In this document: piece after piece, positions 14,605 to 18,742 of the stretch | Layout of the letters: every line of letters starts with the position of its first letter | Position numbering within the stretch: position 1 is the first letter of the stretch | Source of the DNA: Actinobacteria bacterium UBA5182 | GTDB taxonomy: Bacteria; Actinomycetota; UBA4738 | Assembly: GCA_002413185.1 (NCBI GenBank) | Contig: DHWM01000033.1 | Span: 12,219-30,960, forward strand | Length of the DNA stretch: 18,742 nt | Reading direction: 5' to 3' | Notes under the pieces: generated by a model | What the model was told of the DNA's origin: nothing | Seen by the model: the letters and a program-made list of their open reading frames with translations, nothing else | The model's database searches: none | Program-made: the position numbers and the translations under genes

Positions 14605-14874
14605 GTGCCGGACCAGGAAATCGACCTCCAGGGGCTCCCAAAGCAGGTCAGCCCACCGGATCACTGGCAGGAACGCTCCGCGTGCTACGGCCTCGACCCC
14701 GAGGTGTTCTTCCCCACCACCGAGGAGGAAGCCGGCCTGGCCCTCTCCTACTGCGGAGTGTGCCCGGTCAAGGCCGTGTGTCTGGCCTGGGCGCTTCAGA
14801 ACGGTGAACGCTACGGCGTGTGGGGCGGGACCACCGAGCAGCAGCGACGTCGCCTGATCCGCCACGTCGCCTGA
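14605..14874 (+). CDS. WhiB-family iron-sulfur transcriptional regulator
   Basis: An 89-aa Wbl protein, a family confined to Actinobacteria and their phages. These proteins bind a [4Fe-4S] cluster and act on transcription, often with the principal sigma factor. The four cluster cysteines are C27, C50, C53 and C59 (RSACYG; CGVCPVKAVC, i.e. C-x2-C-x5-C), followed by the diagnostic turn GVWGG at 71-75 and the basic tail TTEQQRRRLIRHVA. DPEVFFP in the first half is also typical. GTG 14605 is chosen for family length and for the TACCAT box seven bases before it, which implies a leaderless transcript. Which Wbl subclass this is cannot be decided by eye. It lies between the STAS gene (divergent) and the thiolase gene (same strand, own promoter). 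Confidence 0.9.
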   Translation: MPDQEIDLQGLPKQVSPPDHWQERSACYGLDPEVFFPTTEEEAGLALSYCGVCPVKAVCLAWALQNGERYGVWGGTTEQQRRRLIRHVA

Positions 14875-14920
14875 CCCTCGCCGGACCTGATCCCGCTCCT
14901 GGCCCGAACGCTCCCCTCCC

Positions 14921-14926
14921 TATAAT
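14921..14926 (+). promoter_or_regulatory. Consensus TATAAT -10 box of the thiolase gene
   Basis: A perfect TATAAT is placed seven bases before GTG 14934 in the 59-bp gap after whiB. This is the best promoter match in the window and predicts a leaderless mRNA. No TTGACA-like element is visible upstream, and WhiB-type activation could compensate for that. Confidence 0.65.
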
Positions 14927-14933
14927 CGAGGGC

Positions 14934-16112
14934 GTGGAACGCGCAGTCATCGTCGAGGGCGCCCGAACGCCGGTGGGGAGGTTTTTGGGCTCGTTCTCGG
15001 AGGTCCCCGCCGTCGACCTGGGCATCCACGCCACGAAGGCCGCACTGGACCGGGCCGGCGTCGAACCGTCCCAAGTGGACGAGCTCGTCTTCGGCCACGC
15101 CCGCCAGGCCGGGAACGGTCCCAACCCCGCACGGCAGGTGGCCTACCGGAGCGGCCTGGGCGAGGAGAAGCCCGCCTTCACCGTGAACATGGCGTGCGGC
15201 TCCGGGACCAAGGCCATCCAGATCGCCGCCGAGCAGATCATGCTGGGCAACGCCGAGGTGGCGGTGGCGGGCGGCCAGGAGAACATGACCCGCACCCCGT
15301 TCCTCCTGGACCGGATGCGGTTCGGCTACCGGATGGGCAATGCGCCCGTCTACGACGGGATGAACAGGGACGGCTTCGTGGACCCGCTGTGCGGCCTGAT
15401 CATGGGCGAGACGGCCGAGAACCTGGCCCGCCGCTACCGGATCCCCCGGGAGGAGCAGGACGAATTCGCCTTCCGGTCGCAGCAGAAGGCGGAGTCGACG
15501 AAGGGACGGCGGGCCAAGGAGATCGCGCCGATCGAGGTGCCCGGGCCGAAGGGGTCGGTCACCGTCGTGGAGCTCGACGAGCACGCCCGGCCCGAGACCA
15601 CGCTGGAAGGCCTGGCCAAGCTGCGACCGGTGTTCGACCAGGAGACGGGAACGATCACCGCGGGGAACTCCAGCGGGATCACCGACGGCGCGGCCGCGGT
15701 GGTGCTGATGTCGGAATCGAGGGCCCGAAGCGAGGGAATCCAGCCGCTCGCCACGATCATCGGCTACGCCAGCGCCGGGGTGGACCCGGCCTACATGGGG
15801 ATCGGCGTGGTCCCCGCCACCAGGAAGGTCCTGGACAGGACGGGCCTGTCGCTGCAGGACTTCGAGGTGGTCGAGCTCAACGAGGCCTTCGCCGCACAGG
15901 TCCTGGCGTGCGACCGGGAGCTCAAGCTCGACCACGAGCGGTTGAACCCGAACGGCGGCGCCATTGCCCTGGGCCATCCCATCGGGATGACCGGGGCCCG
16001 GATCGTCCTGTCCGCGGCGTACGAGATGCGGGAGAGGGGCTACTCCCTGGGCCTGGCCACGCTGTGCATCTCGGGCGGCATGGGCATGGCCATCGCCCTC
16101 GAACGAGGGTAG
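14934..16112 (+). CDS. Thiolase (acetyl-CoA C-acetyltransferase family)
   Basis: A 392-aa thiolase carrying out CoA-dependent cleavage or condensation of 3-ketoacyl-CoA in the cytoplasm. The nucleophile C88 lies in NMACGSGTKA. The catalytic H348 is in ALGHPIGMTGARI and C378 is in TLCISGGMG; H348 and C378 match the numbering of the classical Zoogloea enzyme. GGQENMTRTPFLL and ELNEAFAAQ are also canonical. The last motif reads CISGGMG rather than CxGGGMG, a small deviation. The start is GTG 14934, just after a TATAAT box, giving MERAVIVEGARTPVGRF. It is followed after 7 bp by the Lrp/AsnC-domain gene, probably in one transcript. Biosynthetic versus beta-oxidation use is unresolved; the racemase nearby favours acyl-CoA breakdown. 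Confidence 0.92.
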   Translation: MERAVIVEGARTPVGRFLGSFSEVPAVDLGIHATKAALDRAGVEPSQVDELVFGHARQAGNGPNPARQVAYRSGLGEEKPAFTVNMACGSGTKAIQIAAEQIMLGNAEVAVAGGQENMTRTPFLLDRMRFGYRMGNAPVYDGMNRDGFVDPLCGLIMGETAENLARRYRIPREEQDEFAFRSQQKAESTKGRRAKEIAPIEVPGPKGSVTVVELDEHARPETTLEGLAKLRPVFDQETGTITAGNSSGITDGAAAVVLMSESRARSEGIQPLATIIGYASAGVDPAYMGIGVVPATRKVLDRTGLSLQDFEVVELNEAFAAQVLACDRELKLDHERLNPNGGAIALGHPIGMTGARIVLSAAYEMRERGYSLGLATLCISGGMGMAIALERG

Positions 16113-16119
16113 GCGCGCA

Positions 16120-16407
16120 ATGGTCAACGCGGTCGTCCTCGTGCGGTGCGAGATCGACGAGATCCCCGAGGCCGCCCAGGCCATCGCCGGCATCGACGGG
16201 GTCTCCGAGGTCTACTCGGTGGCCGAGGAGTTCGACCTCGTGGCGATCGTCCGCGTGCCGAACCACGACGACCTCGCTCGGGTCATCCCCGGAGGCGTGG
16301 CCAAGGTGGAAGGCGTCATGCGAACGGAGACGCTGATCGCCTTCCAGGTCTATTCGAAGCACGACCTCGAAGCGCTGCTCAACATCGGCTTCGACGAGGG
16401 CGCCTGA
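16120..16407 (+). CDS. Stand-alone Lrp/AsnC ligand-binding (RAM) domain protein
   Basis: A 95-aa protein consisting only of the regulation-of-amino-acid-metabolism domain of Lrp/AsnC regulators, with no helix-turn-helix. The beta-alpha-beta pattern is clear: AVVLVRCEIDEIPEAAQAIAGIDGVSEVYSVAEEFDLVAIVRV, then NHDDLARVIPGGVAKVEGVMRTETLIAFQVYS. Such proteins form ring-shaped oligomers that bind amino acids or other small ligands and may modulate partner proteins. ATG 16120 is 7 bp after the thiolase stop, with GAGGGTAGG overlapping that stop as ribosome site, so it is probably co-translated with the thiolase. It faces the trpD remnant. A similar pairing with trpD occurs in Streptomyces, as I recall. 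Confidence 0.85.
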   Translation: MVNAVVLVRCEIDEIPEAAQAIAGIDGVSEVYSVAEEFDLVAIVRVPNHDDLARVIPGGVAKVEGVMRTETLIAFQVYSKHDLEALLNIGFDEGA

Positions 16408-16467
16408 ACCTTCCGCGACCCCCCTCGGGTGGGACTCGAGGCCGCGACCGAACATGGCACCCTGAAC

Positions 16468-16818
16468 TCAGGAGGGATTGGAGACCTCGATCCAGCGCTC
16501 CAGGACCTCAGCAGCCTTGCGCGAATCGATGGACCGGGCCACCCGTTCGAGACCCTCCGGGAGGTCGGCCGAACCGCACCTGTAGGACGCTGCCCGGTTC
16601 CCATGCTTCGCCACCAGCGCTCCTGCGCCCGCGACCACGATCGCCGCGATGGTGGAGGCGTTGATGGTGCGGGCCCGGTCGCCTCCGGTTCCACACGTGT
16701 CCACCACCGGGCCGGGGACCTCGACGGAAGGAGCGAGCTCGAGCATCGCCGCGGCCAGCCCACCCACCTCGGCCGGCGTCTCACCCTTCGCCCGAAGCGC
16801 CACCGCGAACGCGGCCAC
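16468..16818 (-). pseudogene. trpD: Internally deleted anthranilate phosphoribosyltransferase (trpD remnant)
   Basis: The frame encodes 116 aa, against about 340 for TrpD, the tryptophan-pathway enzyme joining anthranilate and PRPP. Residues 1-85 match the TrpD segment AAFAVALRAKGETPAEVGGLA, GTGGD at 43-47 (PRPP loop), TINAST, KHGNRA at 71-76 and GSAD at 82-85. From residue 86 it jumps to what looks like the extreme C-terminus of TrpD (EGLERVARSIDSRKAAEVLERWIEV). About 200 central residues and about 40 N-terminal residues are missing. The frame is closed upstream by the stop of the 35-aa gene, and no ribosome site precedes the GTG 16818 start. It cannot be catalytic as TrpD. It could be a decayed gene, a truncated paralogue or an assembly collapse. 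Confidence 0.7.
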
Positions 16819-16872
16819 CTGGGCCGGGAGAGGGTTCCGGGCCAGAAGCCGGTCACGGTGAGACCGCCGCGA

Positions 16873-16980
16873 TCAATGGAACGCGTAGACGAGAGCCGCC
16901 GCGATCAACGCCAGACCGAACAGGAACATCAGGAGGTCCCCCCGCTTCGTCTTGCCCGGTTGCATCGGGTTGAAGCCCAT
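16873..16980 (-). CDS. 35-aa single-pass membrane protein
   Basis: A very small ORF, MGFNPMQPGKTKRGD followed by a hydrophobic segment LLMFLFGLALIAAALVYAF and a final His. This is a basic N-terminus followed by one transmembrane helix (about residues 16-34), predicted N-in. It is supported by a perfect AGGAGG ribosome site nine bases before ATG 16980. It sits 23 bp downstream of the 75-aa gene and directly ahead of the trpD remnant, all on the minus strand. No known family is recognised. Small proteins of this shape often assist membrane complexes. Confidence 0.65.
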   Translation of the reverse strand: MGFNPMQPGKTKRGDLLMFLFGLALIAAALVYAFH

Positions 16981-17003
16981 CCGGTGGCGCCTCCTGGTTC
17001 CTC

Positions 17004-17231
17004 TTACGTCGCGGCGGCCTCGGGGAGCCGGTAGTAGTGGCGGAACTTCTCCGGCGAGAGCCAGTAGATGTGCTGCTGAACGGTTGAGGCGAAGGTCCGG
17101 GCGTCGCCCTCGTCGGCCGACGGCCGGCTGAACACCACCTCGCCGCCGGGCTGGACGATCTGGACCTCCCAGCCGTGATCGGCTTCCGCCACGTGGACCG
17201 CGTACGGATTCGGATCCGAGGCTTCGCTCAT
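17004..17231 (-). CDS. 75-aa conserved-type hypothetical protein
   Basis: A compact, soluble, acidic-to-neutral protein. Residues 9-36 have alternating polar/hydrophobic pattern typical of beta strands (YAVHVAEADHGWEVQIVQPGGEVVFSRP). Residues 38-55 look helical (ADEGDARTFASTVQQHIYWL). The tail reads SPEKFRHYYRLPEAAAT. It has no signal peptide and no cysteine. ATG 17231 overlaps the stop of the upstream 96-aa gene as ATGA and has GAGG six bases before it, so it is translated from the response-regulator transcript. Function is unknown. Confidence 0.65.
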   Translation of the reverse strand: MSEASDPNPYAVHVAEADHGWEVQIVQPGGEVVFSRPSADEGDARTFASTVQQHIYWLSPEKFRHYYRLPEAAAT

Positions 17232-17518
17232 GTGCCGCCTCGTACCCGGTGAGCGTTGAGACGGTCGATGTACTCATTGAGCAGCTCCAGGATCGAGTCG
17301 CGGTCGATGGTGATCTCGGGGTTCATGCCGGCGATCTTCTCCAGCGCGCTCTCCAGGACGCTCCCCGCGTTCTCCGAGGCGACGAGAGCCTGGGCCAGCA
17401 TGGCGGTGTAATCGCGTTCGAACGGCTTGCCGTCCCACGGACAGTGGCCCTGAGACTCCAGGACCTGCTGGACCAGGATCTCCCGGCCGCATTCGTCGTG
17501 CACGATCTTGATCTTCAC
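17228..17518 (-). CDS. 96-aa hypothetical protein with two cysteines
   Basis: A small soluble protein that begins KIKIVHDECGREILVQQVL. It has Cys at 10 and 26 (DECGRE; GHCPWDGKPF), which resembles half of a zinc-ribbon knuckle. A long predicted helical region follows (about 36-65, YTAMLAQALVASENAGSVLESALEKI), then a second helix, ILELLNEYIDRLNAHR. GTG 17518 overlaps the stop of the response-regulator gene as GTGA and has a consensus AGGAGG four bases upstream. The frame extends upstream inside the regulator gene, but that part is a shadow. I recognise no family; an adaptor or sensor partner for the receiver protein is one possibility. Confidence 0.6.
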   Translation of the reverse strand: MKIKIVHDECGREILVQQVLESQGHCPWDGKPFERDYTAMLAQALVASENAGSVLESALEKIAGMNPEITIDRDSILELLNEYIDRLNAHRVRGGT

Positions 17519-17907
17519 ACGGCCTCCTCGCGAGTCGCGCCCAGGAACCCCACCACGGTCTCCGAGAGCTCGAAGGGATTGACCGGCTTGACGAACCACG
17601 CGTCCGCACCCGACCACGCCGCCAGCCACACGTCCTGCTTCCGGTCCAGCAGGATGACGATGCGGCCCGAGAAGGGCGGCGCGGCGCCCTTCAAGTCTCT
17701 GGCCAGGGCGAAGGCCCCACATCTCGACGTGATCTCGTCTGCGATCACCACATCGGGCTGGAACCTCCAGGCCTTGGCGATCCCCTCCAGGCCGTCGCTC
17801 GCCTCCAGGAACTCCACCGGATCGCCCATCGCCCGGGAGGACGTTCTCACGGTGAGCGCCATGGATTCACGCACCTCGGGATCGGCGGATACGAGGAGGA
17901 TCCTCAC
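17515..17907 (-). CDS. Stand-alone response-regulator receiver-like protein
   Basis: A 130-aa CheY-like domain without an output domain. Opening strand MRILLVSADPEVRE has one acidic-pocket residue (D9). The phosphoacceptor candidate is D57 (DVVIADEIT) and the conserved lysine is K107 (WFVKPVNPFEL). The usual switch Thr/Ser position holds D88 (VILLDRKQD), so signalling may differ from the textbook mechanism. There is no histidine kinase nearby. GTG 17907 follows a TAGAAT box by eight bases with no ribosome site, consistent with a leaderless mRNA. The next three small genes follow with GTGA and ATGA overlaps and a short gap, forming one operon ending at the trpD remnant. It probably acts through protein-protein contacts. 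Confidence 0.8.
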   Translation of the reverse strand: MRILLVSADPEVRESMALTVRTSSRAMGDPVEFLEASDGLEGIAKAWRFQPDVVIADEITSRCGAFALARDLKGAAPPFSGRIVILLDRKQDVWLAAWSGADAWFVKPVNPFELSETVVGFLGATREEAV

Positions 17908-17915
17908 GGGGACAG

Positions 17916-17921
17916 ATTCTA
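17916..17921 (-). promoter_or_regulatory. -10 box of the response-regulator operon, leaderless geometry
   Basis: TAGAAT (five of six matches to TATAAT) is eight bases before GTG 17907 on the minus strand. Confidence 0.55.
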
Positions 17922-17976
17922 CCCGGGCCTCGATCGGCCCCTCCCCGCGAGGTCGCGTCGAGGAAGTTCGAACCGT

Positions 17977-17997
17977 AGCCTCTCCAGGAGCTAGGCT
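17977..17997. other. Intergenic hairpin between divergent genes
   Basis: AGCCT-CTCC-A-GGAG-CT-AGGCT forms a nearly perfect inverted repeat with a two-base bulge, in the 158-bp spacer between the receiver gene and the channel gene. It could be a palindromic operator for either promoter. It is too far from a T-run to be a terminator. Confidence 0.3.
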
Positions 17998-18065
17998 TCG
18001 TCCCGCGCGCGACCGGCGGAGGATGTGCCGCCGAAACGTTCGGCTCGATGAAAGGGGAGGGCCCG

Positions 18066-18742
18066 GTGAAGACGATCTGGCAGCAGGCCATCGCGGAGTT
18101 CGTGGGGACGCTCGCCCTGGTGTTCATCGGCGCCGGGTCGGTGGTGGTCATCAACGGGACCGGCATCGGATTCGTTGGCGTGGCCCTGGCCCACGGGCTG
18201 GTGCTCGCGATCATGGTGACGAACCTCGGCCACATCTCGGGCGGGCACTTCAACCCTGCCGTCACGGTGGGAGTCTGGGTGGCCGGCAAGATCGAGACCG
18301 TCCGGGCCGGCGTCTATATCGGGATCCAGCTGGCGGGGGCCGCCGCTGGAGCAGGGCTGCTTCGCCTGGCCATCCCCGAGCGGATCTGGACCGGCTCACA
18401 TCTCGGGGCCACCTCCGTGAACCACCTGAACGCCGGCATCACCAACGGGCGGGCGGTCCTGCTGGAGGCGGTGCTCACGTTCTTCCTGGTGTTCACGGTC
18501 TTCGCCACGGCGGTCGACGACCGGGGAGCGTTCAAGTCGATCGCGGGATTCGGGATCGGCCTCGTCCTGACCATGGACATCCTGGTCGGGGGCGCCCTGA
18601 CCGGAGCGAGCATGAACCCCGCGCGGTCCTTCGGCCCGGCGCTGGTCTCCGGGTACTGGAAGGACTACTGGGTGTACGTGGCCGGCCCGCTCACCGGAGG
18701 CATCATCGCGGCGGCCCTGTACTGGCTGTCGTTCCTGCGGGA
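18066..18742 (+). CDS. MIP-family channel (aquaporin), 3' end beyond window
   Basis: The first 225 residues of a major-intrinsic-protein channel that passes water and possibly glycerol or ammonia across the cytoplasmic membrane. Six hydrophobic segments and both half-helix motifs are visible: GGHFNPAVT (NPA 63-65) and GASMNPARSFGPAL (NPA 184-186, R187). Aligning with E. coli AqpZ, the aromatic/arginine filter would be H43, I172, A181 and R187, the combination found in plant tonoplast intrinsic proteins. GTG 18066 is preferred because GGGGAGG lies five bases before it; an in-frame ATG at 18048 would add six residues. It is divergent from the response-regulator operon. Only the final few residues appear to be missing. 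Confidence 0.88.
   Translation, partial: MKTIWQQAIAEFVGTLALVFIGAGSVVVINGTGIGFVGVALAHGLVLAIMVTNLGHISGGHFNPAVTVGVWVAGKIETVRAGVYIGIQLAGAAAGAGLLRLAIPERIWTGSHLGATSVNHLNAGITNGRAVLLEAVLTFFLVFTVFATAVDDRGAFKSIAGFGIGLVLTMDILVGGALTGASMNPARSFGPALVSGYWKDYWVYVAGPLTGGIIAAALYWLSFLR

Noticed and set aside
16410..16455. CCGCGACC occurring twice between the RAM gene and trpD
   Set aside because: It is a direct repeat rather than an inverted one, is not followed by T residues, and is expected by chance in G+C-rich DNA.
17955..18000. Possible tRNA, because of a GGTTCGAAC-like string on the minus strand
   Set aside because: No complementary T-stem, anticodon arm or acceptor stem could be paired.

Overview
The window is high-GC bacterial DNA that looks actinobacterial (Actinomycetota). 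The evidence is a small WhiB-type iron-sulfur regulator, a PimB-like mannosyltransferase, an F420-type (LLM) oxidoreductase, many GTG starts, and several genes whose start codon sits 7-8 bases after a TANNNT box, which is the signature of leaderless transcripts. I cannot name a genus. The grouping ROK glucokinase / ArsA-like ATPase / SRPBCC protein / PimB / stand-alone Lrp-AsnC domain / TrpD resembles, from memory, a conserved block in Streptomyces (around glkA) and Mycobacterium (around pimB and trpD). Nothing was searched.

Layout. Positions 1-877 (minus) hold two small secreted proteins, the first cut by the window edge. Positions 997-5604 (minus) are a tight operon read right to left: ArsA/Get3-like ATPase, 99-aa cysteine-containing protein, eRF1/Vms1-like protein with a zinc ribbon, ROK glucokinase, LLM oxidoreductase. 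Most of its junctions are ATGA overlaps or abutting ORFs. Positions 5666-6154 (plus) encode a secreted protein of unlike composition. Positions 6386-7605 (minus) encode a metallophosphoesterase and an SRPBCC protein, divergent from a HAD hydrolase (7630-8400, plus). Positions 8366-9132 (minus) hold a short-chain dehydrogenase whose middle is missing, coupled to a second SRPBCC protein. Positions 9202-12818 hold two GT4 glycosyltransferases (the second PimB-like) and a YgfZ-like folate-binding protein. Positions 12796-14333 (minus) hold an alpha-methylacyl-CoA racemase-type enzyme and a STAS protein. Positions 14605-16407 (plus) hold WhiB, a thiolase and a Lrp/AsnC ligand-binding domain. Positions 16468-17907 (minus) are an operon of a response-regulator receiver, three small proteins and an internally deleted TrpD. 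From 18066 a MIP-family channel runs off the end.

How the genes fit together. The thiolase and racemase point to fatty-acyl-CoA metabolism, and the glycosyltransferases to cell-envelope lipoglycans. The ArsA / Cys-protein / eRF1-like trio is the best candidate for an uncharacterised functional module, perhaps in handling nascent or membrane-targeted proteins. The other striking signals are two enzymes shortened by in-frame internal deletions (SDR and TrpD), the repeated leaderless-promoter geometry including a 24-bp divergent spacer with interlocked -10 boxes, a STAS protein without its phosphorylatable serine, and a channel with a plant-TIP-like selectivity filter. No tRNA, rRNA, CRISPR array, insertion sequence or convincing intrinsic terminator was found.
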